From: Mimachlamys varia | Taxonomy: Eukaryota > Mollusca > Bivalvia > Pectinida > Pectinidae | Reading direction: 5' to 3' | DNA length: 64,000 nucleotides | Assembly: GCA_947623455.1 (NCBI GenBank) | Contig: OX392527.1 | Location: forward strand, 9,730,001 to 9,794,000 | Shown here: positions 1-11,589 of the stretch, one piece after another | How the letters are laid out: every line of letters begins with the position of its first letter | Position numbering within the stretch: the first letter of the stretch is position 1 | Made by a program: the position numbers and the translations under genes | The notes under the pieces: generated by a model | What the model saw: only the letters and a program-made list of their open reading frames with translations | Databases searched by the model: none | What the model was told of the DNA's origin: nothing

Positions 1-535
1 AAGGCACAAAGTGCAAAAGTCTGCACCATATCTAAACACTTATCGTAGAAATGCACCAGGTCCCTACTAAATATCATCATCAGTGTAAAACATGTTAAAT
101 CAGGAAATGAAAAAAAAAATGTTCTCATAATGTTACTTTTTTTTAAGGAAAAGAAAAATCAAGTCTGTAAAGAGAACATTTTTTCGTGCATATAGAAGAA
201 TTTAAAAGAGAAAAATCCATCTTTTCAAAGGTAGGCCTACTTAGTTTTTTATGCACATTAGCTAAATGTGACGGTTGATGCAAGGTATTGAGACAGGGAG
301 ATTGTTCCGAAAGCTGATACAAATAACGTGGAAAATTAACTGTAAAAGCCTTAATTAAGGTCCAAATAGAACTATGTCTGTTTGTTGGGCAAACACATCC
401 ATTAAGTTCATGTATAGATATAGTGCGACAGTATAACAATATGACGTGCAGGGGTCGCATTTCGGTCTGATCCTGAACACTCAGAACAATATCACACGCA
501 ATTAGGCTTACTTTGTTTAATTAACATTCCATATG
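1..535. other. AT-rich unique sequence, nothing recognised
   Basis: Non-repetitive AT-rich sequence with homopolymer A and T runs. I see no exon signals with a usable frame, no RNA gene and no repeat before the minisatellite begins. Confidence 0.6.
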
Positions 536-3080
536 CCTACTTTGTTGATTTCACTACTACTATAGGCCTACTTTGTTGATTTCACTACTACTATAGGCTT
601 ACTTTGTTGATTTCACTATTATTATAGGCCTACTTTGTTAATTTCACTATTATTATAGGCCTACTTTGTTAATTTCACTATTATTATAGGCCTATTTGAC
701 TTCACTACTACTATAGGCCTACTTTGTTAATTTCACTATTATTATAGGCCTACTTTGTTAATTTCACTATTATTATAGGCCTACTTTGTTAATTTCACTA
801 TTATTATAGGCCTACTTGACTTCACTACTACTATAGGCCTACTTTGTTAATTTCACTATTATTATAGGCCTACTTTGTTAATTTCACTATTATTATAGGC
901 CTACTTTGTTAATTTCACTATTATTATAGGCCTACTTGACTTCACTACTACTATAGGCCTACTTTGTTAATTTCACTATTATTATAGGCCTACTTGACTT
1001 CACTACTACTATAGGCCTACTTTGTTGATTTCACTACTACTATAGGCTTACTTTGTTAATTTCACTATTATTATAGGCCTACTTTGTTAATTTCACTATT
1101 ATTATAGGCCTACTTTGTTAATTTCACTATTATTATAGGCCTATTTGACTTCACTACTACTATAGGCCTACTTTGTTAATTTCACTATTATTATAGGCCT
1201 ACTTTGTTAATTTCACTACTATTATAGGCCTACTTTGTTAATTTCACTATTATTATAGGCCTACTTTGTTAATTTCACTATTATTATAGGCCTACTTGAC
1301 TTCACTACTACTATAGGCCTACTTTGTTAATTTCACTATTATTATAGGCCTACTTGACTTCACTACTACTATAGGCCTACTTTGTTAATTTCACTATTAT
1401 TATAGGCCTACTTTGTTAATTTCACTACTACTATAGGCCTACTTGACTTCACTACTACTATAGGCCTACTTTGTTAATTTCACTATTATTATAGGCCTAC
1501 TTTGTTGATTTCACTACTACTATAGGCCTACTTTGTTGATTTCACTACTACTATAGGCCTACTTTGTTAATTTCACTATTATTATAGGCCTACTTGACTT
1601 CACTACTACTATAGGCCTACTTTGTTGATTTCACTACTACTATAGGCCTACTTGACTTCACTACTACTATAGGCCTACTTTGTTGATTTCACTACTACTA
1701 TAGGCCTACTTTGTTGATTTCACTACTACTATAGGCTTACTTTGTTAATTTCACTATTATTATAGGCCTACTTGACTTCACTACTACTATAGGCCTACTT
1801 TGTTAATTTCACTATTATTATAGGCCTACTTGACTTCACTACTACTATAGGCCTATTTTGTTAATTTCACTATTATTATAGGCCTGCTTTGCTGATTTCA
1901 CTTCTACTATAGGCCTATTTTGTAGATTTCACTATTATTATAGGCCTGCTTTGTTGATTTCACTACTACATGTACTATAGGCCTATTTTGTAGATTTCAC
2001 TATTATTATAGGCCTGCTTTGTTGATTTCACTACTATTATAGGCCTATTTTGTTAATTTCACTATTATTATAGGCCTGCTTTGTCGATTTCACTACTACT
2101 ATAGGCCTATTTTGTTAATTTGACTATAATTATATGCCTGCTTTGTTGATTTCACTACTATTATAGGCCTATTTTGTTAATTTCACTATTATTATAGGCC
2201 TGCTTTGTTGATTTCACTACTATTATAGGCCTATTTTGTTAATTTCACTATTATTATATGCCTGCTTTGTCGATTTCACTACTACTATAGGCCTATTTTG
2301 TTAATTTGACTATAATTATATGCCTGCTTGTTGATTTCACTTCTACATGTACTATAGGCTTATTTTGTTAATTTGACTATAATTATACGCCTGCTTGTTG
2401 ATTTCACTACTACATGTACTATAGGCCTATTTTGTAGATTTCACTATTATTATAGGCCTGCTTTGTTAATTTCACTATTATTATAGGCCTGCTTTGTTAA
2501 TTTCACTATTATTATGGGCCTGCTTTGTCGATTTCACTACTATTATAGGCCTATTTTGTTAATTTCACTATAATTATAGGCCTGCTTTGACGGTTTCACT
2601 ACTACTATAGGCCTATTTTGTTAATTTGACTATAATTATATGCCTGCTTGTTGATTTCACTACTACATGTACTATAGGCCTATTTTGTTAATTTCACTAT
2701 TATTATAGGCCTGCTTTGTTGATTTCACTACTTCTATAGGCCTATTTGTTAATTACACTATTATTATAGGCCTGTTTTGTTGATTTCACTACTACATGTA
2801 CTATAGGCCTATTTTGTTAATTTCACTACAACTATAGGCCTATTTGTTAATTACACTATTATTATAGGCCTGTTTTGTTGATTTCACTACTACATGTACT
2901 ATAGGCCTATTTTGTTAATTTCACTACTACTATAGGCCTATTTGTTAATTTCACTATTATTATAGGCCTACTTTGTTGATTTCACTACTACTATAGGCCT
3001 ATTTTGTTAATTTCACTACTACTATAGGCCTATTTGTTAATTTCACTATTATTATAGGCCTGCTTTGTTGATTTAACGTT
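536..3080. repeat. Minisatellite, 31-bp and 27-bp unit variants
   Basis: About 80-85 head-to-tail units ending in the shared block ATTATAGGCC or CTATAGGCC. Two length classes alternate: a 31-bp form containing TACTTTGTTAATTTCAC and a 27-bp form containing TACTTGACTTCAC. From about 1860 onward the units change to a TATTTTGTTAAT / TGCTTTGTTGAT pair, some with an ACATGT insertion, so the right third is a diverged sub-family. Units decay between 3070 and 3140. Confidence 0.95.
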
Positions 3081-4009
3081 TACTAGGCTTTATTTGTTGA
3101 TTTCATTTTAAATTGGTCTATTTTGTTGATTTTACGTAAAATGCCGTTTTTGACTGCTGCCATTGTCACTTTTTCTATTAGAACTTGTCCGCGTACTTAG
3201 TTTTTAATTAAAGGCAGTTCCTTTAATAAATTAGGTCAAATTTCTGATTAAGTCTAATTTGTTTATGTTTTTAGGAAAATCTAGTCTTGTAAATTTTAAA
3301 TCGCTAAAAAGGAGACAACCTTTTATGTCCACAAAATCCAATCTCTTGTTATTTGGTTGTTTAGTGAGCAAACATGTCCGGAAGTATTTGAATTGTCAAG
3401 CATTATACTATCAGATGTGCTGCTTAAAATTATGCTCATAACTATATTTTTTGTTATTTTACTACTTCTGAAGTTTTTCTTGATTGCAATCCTCGTTGTC
3501 TAATGTTCTTCTCTGTCAACTAAGACATAATCCAAGCGATCATGACAAGGTCTAAGACCATCTGGCTGATGACCATGATGATTCCTGTACATTGAAAATC
3601 TTGTCCATTTTCCTTCAGATGTCCTTAACATAATCGTTGGCACCCTATAATCTCTGTTTATAACACGGCAGAGTATTATGATCTCCAAGTTTTAGTGTAC
3701 GGCACCACTGATATGTCAAATGAGATCAATAGTGGTGTACTTTATATATGATGGCTTACATATTTTATGTTTTCTTTTAAGTCACACTATATTAGTGTAT
3801 ATCCTGGAAATTTTTACTTTTTGCTATATTAGCATATATGTAAATTACACTTAGCCCTGATAGTGTCTTAACTTTACCTTTAGCAACACTGTATCCGAGT
3901 TATGCAAGTGTTCATTCTTAACTATCATTTCCTAACAATTAATCTGTGATACCTTAATCTCTCGTCTATTATAATTTATAGTTTCATAGCCATTTATTTT
4001 AAATTAATA
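3081..4009. other. Unique AT-rich sequence
   Basis: No supported gene. A frame open from about 3298 to 3501 ends in a hydrophobic run but has no usable start and is best explained by T-rich composition. No tandem repeat was seen. Confidence 0.5.
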
Positions 4010-4208
4010 GTGCTTTCTGTTCTTAAACGTATCTTCCATGTGCATGTGCTTTGCTATCATGTTTTATGCTTTATATATTTGTTACGTTTTGTCTGTACAT
4101 TTTATTGTCATGTTTTGTCGAAATACAAGCTCTTGAGAGCTTATGTTACCCATTACTACATTCGACGTAAAATAAAGCTTCTTGCATCTTGTATCTTGTA
4201 TCTTGTAC
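4010..4208 (+). mobile_element. Possible 3' tail of a non-LTR (LINE) retrotransposon
   Basis: The segment ends in AATAAAGCTTCTTG followed by three iterations of ATCTTGT, the style of short tandem tail that terminates many CR1/L2/RTE-type LINE copies. The same AATAAAGCTTCTTG core recurs at about 16320-16334, so it is an interspersed family and not a unique site. No reverse transcriptase or endonuclease frame lies upstream, so at most a 5'-truncated 3' UTR is present. The family assignment is inference. Confidence 0.35.
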
Positions 4209-4460
4209 AAAAGTATAATGAAAAATTCTAAAAGGTTTTCCATGTTATAGTATTTTTTGTTTCTCTTCTATATTATCCAATAGGATAAATAACACAAATA
4301 CAAAACCTATATTTCCCAGCGACAAAGGCACTGACTGATGAAGTATATACCTCCTAATTATGTACAGACAGAAAACTTTTTTTAACCGCAAACCGATGCC
4401 CCAGTTTAATACGTACTGCTTATCATGCTTATCCATCAATTCGTGTAAAAACGATTCATT

Positions 4461-4726
4461 CACCGAAAACCGGTATTACACCAATTTGAACTGCAAATCA
4501 TAAGAAAACTCCTATCTCACCGAAAATCGGTACATGTTAATCCATCAATTCATGCAGAACGATGCACTCACCGAAAACCAGTATTAAGCAGTTATCATAA
4601 CTGACAAAGTCACACCGAAAACCGGTTCCGCAGTAAATAATAACTGCTAATCAAAGACTGGTATCATCTCATATGTGATATAATACAGTGCTTACCATAG
4701 CACAAAAATCTCACCAAAAAACGGTA
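4461..4726. repeat. Cluster of about six CACCGAAAACCGGT-type motifs
   Basis: Motif copies start near 4461, 4518, 4568, 4612, 4652 (degenerate) and 4712, separated by roughly 40-60 bp of unrelated sequence. The best copies are CACCGAAAACCGGT at 4461 and 4612. The motif contains an ACCG/CGGT inverted pair. The cluster sits just downstream (in the minus sense) of the DIRS-like remnant and may be part of its non-coding end. Confidence 0.6.
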
Positions 4727-4792
4727 TAGCCGTTTAGCCCTCATCTAAACAATATTTACAAGTATGTATTTACATTGTATATAACATTCTGG

Positions 4793-5360
4793 CTACCGAA
4801 AGTCAATACGTAATGCAAGCATCGGGAATGTTAAATCAACATGTCCAAACATACTTTTCCCCGATCTAGATGGCACATAAAAACATTTTTCTGTCTGTAG
4901 AAACCTGCATTCCTCAATACCTGCGATAAAATGTTGTCCGTCCGGACACACGCAAGGCCAAAACCTACCAGACTTCCAAAAAGGAATGACAAGCGTGTCG
5001 TACGCTTTACACATCTGCATATACCTGATAACTCTCGATATAAGATACACTGGTGGAACAAACCAGCCATTTTTCCAAGCCCAACTTGCTGAAAAAGCAT
5101 CTATACCTTTTGGACCTGGATTCCAGTACCTAGAATATAATGTGGGCACTTTCATGTTATACCAGGACGCAAACCAGTCCACATCAAAAGGACCCCAAAT
5201 ATCATCAAACAGCTGAAAAACAGTTTCAGTCACACTCCAATCGTCAACATCGACAATTTAACAGGTAAAATCAGCGCAAACATTTTCTTCTCTGGGAATC
5301 CATACCATTTCTAAGGATATTTGACTTTCTAACAGGAGCGCAAAAATATCAAGTGCTATA
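4793..5360 (-). pseudogene. RNase H-like domain of a DIRS-type polyprotein, broken
   Basis: The minus-strand frame reads through VWIPREENVCADF, then an in-frame TAA at 5258-5260, then continues for 146 residues with DVDWFASWYN, YSRYWNPGPKGIDAF and VPPVYLISRVI. These blocks resemble the RNase H to C-terminal segment of DIRS-like retrotransposons, where an Asp-Trp-Phe-Ala-Ser block is followed by W..FVPP and a P-x-W near the end (here TLVIPFWKSGRFWP). Upstream catalytic RT motifs are missing. With a stop codon and no polymerase, it is non-functional. The molecular role in intact relatives is degrading RNA in RNA-DNA hybrids during retrotransposition. Confidence 0.6.
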
Positions 5361-5569
5361 TTTTGCAAACATGCTTTCATGCTGCCCTTCTCTGGAGGGA
5401 ATCAGGGAGCCTGCTTCGGAAGTGCCGAAAGTCCCCGCATGCGAAGCAAGCTCCCTGGTTCCCTCTTTGGCCACGAAAAAGCTGATTCCCATCAGAATGC
5501 CGCACAGAAGTAGTAATGACCTGGAGCTCCCGCCGCGAAATTTGAACCTTGATATCAATGCCTGGTTCT

Positions 5570-6253
5570 CTATCTGTTGAGGAAAACGTCTTTCTTCCTT
5601 TTCTGCTTGTCCTTTAACCTTTTCACCGCCTTATTATCTGCGCGTGAAATTTTCTTGTCGTCGGAGTTGCTAGCAAGAGGGTTGGCTATATACTCTTTAA
5701 CTGTTCCCCAACCTGCCTCAGAACTTTCTGCGATTCTTATCAGTTTGTTCCTTTTTGTAATTTTCTCTACTACTCGACTCAATATTTCAGAATAATACTC
5801 GTCCTTGTTATTGTCTTTCGCCCACAAAGCTTGATTAACTTCCTCCAAAAGGTCAGTATTAAACATGTATTACTGTTTGTTCCCCTCGCTTTTCCACATA
5901 ATACCATTGTCCTCCTTCAATTTCTGAATTTTAGACACATCTCTCCCGTTTTGAATTTCACACAGCCTTGTATCTAAATATGCCTTAATGTCACCTTTTG
6001 GCTCTGTAACTGCTGAAAAAATGTCATTTAACGTAACACCTCTACTTGCATTCGAACCGCCGCCCTCCATCAGTGTACACATTTTTTTCCACTTAAACTG
6101 TACGTCACGCAACCACAATTGGTACGCTACCCCATTTGGTACACGGTCACAAAATGGTTGGAAAAGTTCTTGAAAATGATATTTTCCTTTAAAAATTTTA
6201 CAAAATAGATATTTGTCAACATTACCACAAAATTTTGTAATTTTCTTGAACAA
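5570..6253 (-). pseudogene. Gag-like first ORF of the same retroelement, broken
   Basis: The minus-strand reading frame runs from an ATG at 6253 to a stop at 5570-5572, interrupted by one in-frame TAA at 5870-5872; the two halves share the same frame. The first half is basic with aromatic residues. The second contains WGTVKEYIANPLASNSDD followed by a Lys/Arg-rich stretch, the kind of basic tail seen in structural proteins of YR retroelements. About 90 bp further on, a different frame encodes a C-x2-C-x4-H knuckle whose last Cys is replaced by Leu (GACFACGDFRHFRSRL, about 5450-5400). I infer a nucleic-acid-binding structural protein; homology is not proven. Confidence 0.5.
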
Positions 6254-6275
6254 TCTATAGGTCTACATGATGACG

Positions 6276-6334
6276 TCAAAATTCGCCAAAATGTCGTCGA
6301 CGCTGTGCGTCGACGACATTTTGGCGAATTTTGA
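6276..6334. repeat. Perfect palindrome, 28-bp arms, 3-nt loop
   Basis: The left arm at 6276-6303 and right arm at 6307-6334 are exact reverse complements, separated only by TGT. The central part reads GTCGACGC-TGT-GCGTCGAC. A further imperfect pairing (TCTACAT near 6262, ATGTAGA near 6351) extends the foldback. It lies 22 bp beyond the gag-like start of the DIRS-like remnant. Confidence 0.95.
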
Positions 6335-8276
6335 AGGGAGCAAGTTTAAATGTAGATTTTTGGTCCTTATAACCGAATAATATCAAAGTGGATAGGTTAA
6401 ACTGTAGTTCGGTATGGTGTTTAAAAAAGCAGATTTTTTTGTTGTAAAAGGCACATTCATTAGTCAAAATAAAAACAGATCATAGGGCATGACCTGTGAT
6501 ACAGTGTACGGGTCATAGCTACAAAAACTAAGAAAATATCCTTGAAAGTTTTGCGTTAAATTTTCAAAACAAAATCACCTAGTATAATTTTTATTTCTGA
6601 AAATGTACCAACATATGTACTCTTTGTCAAAAATCAAGAAACATTCCAAATTCAATATCTCATTCTGAATCTACATAGATATCACTGAAAATCTGTCAAA
6701 ATTGTACCAATTGTGCCTAGTGTGACGCTGTTACCTGTGTCACCTGAATGACACGTATAGGTAACATCCCTACCAATTTGCACGTGCAAATACCATTATC
6801 GCCATCTATTGGCGTATCTCATACATTGTACCTAAGAGAAAATAATTACATCCTGAATCCTACCGTCAACCGCTTGTATTTTCTTTCATGTTTTTTTTTA
6901 TGAATTATCTCCCTTTGATCGCCTAATGTGAAGTTGTACGTGCTACAATGAGTCAGTCGAACACTCCTCGTATATTTGTGTGAAAGCTCGAGGGTGTGTG
7001 TGTGTGGCATAAGCCTAACAATTAAATATTTGAAATCGAGGTAAATGTTGACCATGTTATGTTACTGAGATTTTTGGCGTTTAGAGTAATTTTACACTTT
7101 TGGGGGGTTGCACCCTTGTAGGTATGACAGGGACCCGATAATTTGTTACAGCTAGTTTTGAACCTAAACTAAGATGTTTAAAGTAATTTTACCTTTTCGG
7201 GAGTGGGGAGGGGGGAGGGGGGGGGGTAGATGCATTTTTATCGAAAATTGATCCGCAACCCCAAAAGGGCAAAATTAAAGTGAAACACTGATCATGAGGG
7301 GACATTTTTTGGAAAATTGATCTAAAATTGGTCTAACCCAATTGAACTCTTAAATCTTTTCTTATTTCATATTTTGCCCCTTGTTTCATCGATTTTGAGT
7401 TCAGATTGTGGTTTTGTTGAGGCTTCGGTTATGCTTAAAAAAAATCCAGATAGTTGGTGGTGTGGTACCTCAAAGTTTTGTTGATAGAGTTATGTCCCTT
7501 TAGTCACTAGGTGTCGTTTTGAAGTTGGACGTGATGATTGATCAGAAGGTGAGTAAGTAGTTTGTAATTAGGTAGATGCTGGGGACTTGTGTATATAGAC
7601 ACCTATCCTATTAGTGATCAATGTAGTTGGATTTTGTCAGACTTATCATATAGTCGGACCTTCACTAGATCTTACACCTGTCACCAATACGTTGAGTCAT
7701 AATATTGACTTTCGCCTGTTCACCATGTTATGAGTGACACAAGTTTACTGAACTTATTTCAATTGATATATTATTGTTATATCTAGTATGTTAATGACAA
7801 TTGATACTATTCGTTAAAATATATAGTGTGATATTTGTTTAGACAACCAAACGTTCAGTATATCTGTTTTTAAGCACATTCTATTTTTGAAATAGATCCA
7901 CCAGTACCAGCAGTATCTGTCGGTCTCAAATAACCATCATTACATGAACAGTAACAACTTAACAATCAGTACTGGACAAAGTACGTACATGTACCAAATA
8001 AATTGACACGGGCCTTCCCGTAAAACATATTCTCTGCAACTGACATATAAACGCTTTACAATAGCAGCACACACTAAGAATCGAAGTGTCCACATGTACA
8101 GGGACATGAAATACATTGTGTCTGAATAAACACTTTATCAGGTTCAATATGATTCAACTGTTTATTTAACATTCTATTACAATTTTGACTGGAATTGGTT
8201 GGTGAATTTAAAACAGGACTATAGTAGCCCTAAGGAGGGTATATATGTCAAACCATAATTCCCGCTTACTGTTTCC
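6335..8276. other. Unique sequence, no gene recognised
   Basis: AT-rich, non-repetitive sequence with a G-rich tract at about 7198-7228 and a short TG run near 6997-7006. Two loosely similar 40-bp stretches around TTTAGAGTAATTTTAC (7080) and TTTAAAGTAATTTTAC (7169) hint at an old duplication. No exon with phase-compatible splice sites was identified. Confidence 0.5.
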
Positions 8277-9635
8277 AGATACGTATAAAGCCAGAGATTG
8301 GCAACACTCTCTTTCTCTTACCGGAGCTCACCCGTGTCAGGCAGACGATGCGGAATCCATCAATTTCATTGCTACGGTCTATGATATCGTTAGAAGAGTT
8401 CCAAAATGCAAAAATTACGGCTGTTATAGGCAGCATTGCAAACCATGTTATCAAAATAAAAAATATATATATTAGATGCTTTGATTTTTCCTAGAAGATC
8501 TATTTCAACATATTTTGATTACTATTATTGTTATCATTTGCTGTCTTTTACCTCAACTCCATAAAATAATGACTATGCAGTTAAAATATGAAAATTTACT
8601 TTGGTTTACTGTATAAAGAAAATAGGCAAGAATTTTCTTTAAACTCCTTTTTTCTAGACAGTCAATTTTAAATCTTTTTAGTGATTTGTATTTTATAATA
8701 TGTTATATATCATGATCAGTCGTCTTTGGTTCAGCTTCGGGAAATAACTGCAAAATTGCTTAATTCATCTGAGAATGTACCAGTATTTCAAAATGAGGAA
8801 GTCATAATACAAAAACAAAAAGAGGCAAAACTGTTGTTAAACTCCTTTTTTCTAGACGTTCAATTTTAAATCAATTCATGATTTAAATTCTATTTTTTTT
8901 TCATAATATCCCTTCTCATATATCGATTTGAAAAAGAATCTAACTGAATATAGGGTGAACTATAATATCAAAAACATATTTTAAAAAAACATGTGATTTC
9001 ACAATGTTTTACTTTTTATATGAGCATCCAAATGATAATTTTATTCACTTCGCCTATTTGCTAGTTGTCATTTCAACGCTAATCATATACTGGGACACAC
9101 AAATAACCCCTGTGGGGATGGAGAGCCACGGGGGTCATCACGGGTGTGCAGATGACTTACCTGTGTGGAGATCTTACAGGAGCCGAACAAAGGGAGGAAG
9201 GTGTGGGTAGGGACAGAAAGCCTCAGGGGATCGTTCAGTACTGTTAATTGTAATCTTACACTTCTGACTAATTAGTATAACTATTCTAGGCTATGTTCAT
9301 GACATATTTACACACCCTGCCAACTGCCAATTCATACCTAATCTCTTACAGGTGAAAAATATAATTTACATTTTCACACAAGTTAGTCACCTTTATTTTA
9401 CACTAATAACGATCCCCATGGATTGTGAAAAGTTCATATACATCTATTTTATTAATCAGATGGACCTTTTAATATCGCATGTTTATTTTTTGAGATCTGT
9501 CATTAAACTTGTCTCCAGTATCCACTACACTCGGACCACAACCCTATCTTGCGACAAATCTCTTGAGAACAATATGCTCACACGAGAAATTGCGAGATCT
9601 ACGCGAGTTGCCAATCTCTGGCTTTAAACGTCTCT
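8277..9635. mobile_element. Candidate element bounded by 29-bp inverted repeats
   Basis: The left arm 8277-8305 and right arm 9607-9635 are reverse complements at 27 of 29 positions, around the core AAAGCCAGAGATTGGCAAC. The 1.36-kb segment between them is mostly AT-rich and has no transposase frame. It also holds a diverged direct duplication about 200 bp apart (AACTCCTTTTTTCTAGAC at about 8641 and 8841). I could not find a clear target-site duplication, so whether the repeats are transposon termini or an inverted pair of solo elements is open. Confidence 0.5.
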
Positions 9636-10499
9636 GCTGTTTCGTAAATATTTTATCATAAATTTATTTCTTCCACTTCACTGCTGGTGGACAGTACTAG
9701 TTGATGAGTAGTCTTGTCAGTAGGGACTGGCTCAACCATGCCTGCACTCTCTAACTTTGACTGTATATGTAGTAGGGACTGGCCCAACCACTCACTAACT
9801 TTGACTGTAACTGCCATTACCTTTCCTTCTACCTGCCACCTTTTAAGACCGATTATTATTTAATATATAGAGTCTGTCATTTGTGCTGTACAAACCCAAC
9901 ATCGTGACAAAATCTTCAGTTTGTTGAAGGCAGTCATTACATGTATATGGTAGAACTGGTAGAAGGAGCTATTGGAATAAACTAAACATAAGTTGGTTAT
10001 ATCCATATTGAACATGTCAAAGTCCTGTAATATGGATGTAACCAAATTTAAAATTGCATTCATACTGGCATGAATGTTAAAAATATCCCATTCAATCCCT
10101 ATATATATATTATAACATGAGTCTCCATTTCATATGGGATAATGAACAAGTCTTAAGAATTTTTCAATTTAGCTCGCTTGTGACAAGTTTCATAAAGCTC
10201 CTATTAAATCTAATGAATGCAAGATATTTTTTATTACATTATCAAATTTAGTGGTATTTATTCTTGCAAATCATCAATTTTCATACACAATTGAAATGGA
10301 AAATGTTGCCATTTTTATCAAAATTCTAGTGCTTAAGTCAATGATGTCATGTAATTTTCCTAAGAACAATTGAATCTTACAGTCTAGGGTATAAAGGACT
10401 GAAGGTGACCAGTTACCACCTCGGCGCAAAACACACAACAATTACAGTGTATGTTGTAAATATTGTCAAAGGTAGCAGGACAAGGAACTTAGGGATACA
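9636..10499. other. Unique sequence with a small local repeat
   Basis: Contains two copies of a GTAGGGACTGGC-centred stretch at about 9719 and 9771, each followed by CTAACTTTGACTGTA. Otherwise no coding or RNA features were seen. Confidence 0.5.
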
Positions 10500-11365
10500 G
10501 AAGTGCCACTACTGGTGCTTGATCCCATTACCCTGCATGAGGATGATACAGAAGTGCCACTGCTGGGACTCAAACCCATTACCCTGCATGAGGATGATAC
10601 AGAAGTGCCACTGCTGGGACTCAAACCCATTACCCTGCATGGGGATGATACAGAAGTGCCACTGCTGGTGCTTGAACCCATTACCCTGCATGAGGATGAT
10701 ACAGAAGTGCCACTGCTGGGACTCAAACCCATTACCCTGCATGAGGACGATACAGAAGTGCCACTGCTGGGACTCAAACCCATTACCCTGCATGAGGATG
10801 ATACAGAAGTGCCACTGCTGGGACTCAAACCCATTACCCTTCATGAGGATGATACAGAAGTGCCACTGCTGGGACTCAAACCCATTACCCTTCATGAGGA
10901 TGATACAGAAGTGCCACTGCTGGGACTCAAACCCATTTCCCTGCATGAGGATGATACAGAAGTGCCACTGCTGGGACTCAAACCCATTACCCTTCATGAG
11001 GATGATACAGAAGTGCCACTGCTGGTGCTTGAACCCATTACCCTGCATGAGGACGATACAGAAGTGCCACTGCTGGGACTCAAACCCATTACCCTGCATG
11101 AGGATGATACAGAAGTGCCACTGCTGGTGCTTGAACCCATTACCCTGTATGAGGATGATACAGAAGTGCCACTGCTGGGACTCAAACCCATTACCCTGCA
11201 TGAGGATGATACAGAAGTGCCACTGCTGGGACTCAAACCCATTACCCTGTATGAGGATGATACAGAAGTGCCACTGCTGGGACTCAAACCCATTACCCTG
11301 CATGAGGATGATACAGAAGTGCCACTGCTGGGATTTGAACCCATTACCCTGCATGAAGATACTTA
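10500..11365. repeat. 51-bp minisatellite carrying a Pol III B-box-like block
   Basis: About 17 units of 51 bp. Because 51 is a multiple of three and the monomer lacks stops, several frames on both strands stay open for 300 residues or more; these are not genes. Read on the minus strand each unit contains GGGTTTGAGTCCCAGCAGTG, in which GGTTTGAGTCC matches a tRNA B-box with one C-to-T change. Units differ mainly between GGGACTCAAACC and GGTGCTTGAACC forms. Confidence 0.95.
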
Positions 11366-11589
11366 TAGTTATATTTACCTCATGACTTATGGAGAGTATT
11401 GATACCATTTCACATAACTTTTGTCATCAATATAATGATGTTTAACCCCGGGTTGTATATTGTACTGGTAAGATTTGTCACAGAGCCTGGGAGGGATGAA
11501 ATAGAAATGAACAGAGATTGTACATTTTAAATGATTATGTTATATGATTTGAAAAGTACTAAACTTACAAACTGGTTTTTTTTTTTCAG

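Larger units (their letters stand above)
4793..6253 (-). mobile_element. Internally deleted DIRS-like retroelement remnant
   Basis: Reading leftward on the minus strand, a gag-like frame (6253-5570) with a degenerate zinc-knuckle region (about 5480-5410) is followed directly by the C-terminal part of an RNase H-like domain (about 5360-4793). The reverse transcriptase normally found between these parts in DIRS/YR-type elements is absent, and I find no tyrosine recombinase frame. In-frame stops at 5870-5872 and 5258-5260, plus frame changes in the knuckle region, show it is dead. Classification rests on recognising the RNase H region (W-I-P-R-E, D-W-F-A-S, P-P-V-Y-L-I patterns); another retroelement class using a similar RNase H is possible. 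Confidence 0.6.

Noticed and set aside
3298..3501. A 67-codon plus frame ending in a strongly hydrophobic stretch
   Set aside because: No start codon or splice context; T-rich DNA readily encodes Phe/Leu/Ile runs.
8245..8475. 76-codon open frame with several Cys
   Set aside because: It overlaps the left inverted repeat of a candidate element, shows no domain and is of a length expected by chance.
10405..11408. Long open frames of about 300 codons on both strands
   Set aside because: They exist on both strands and in several frames at once because the 51-bp monomer has no stop codons. No flanking exon signals or domain support coding.
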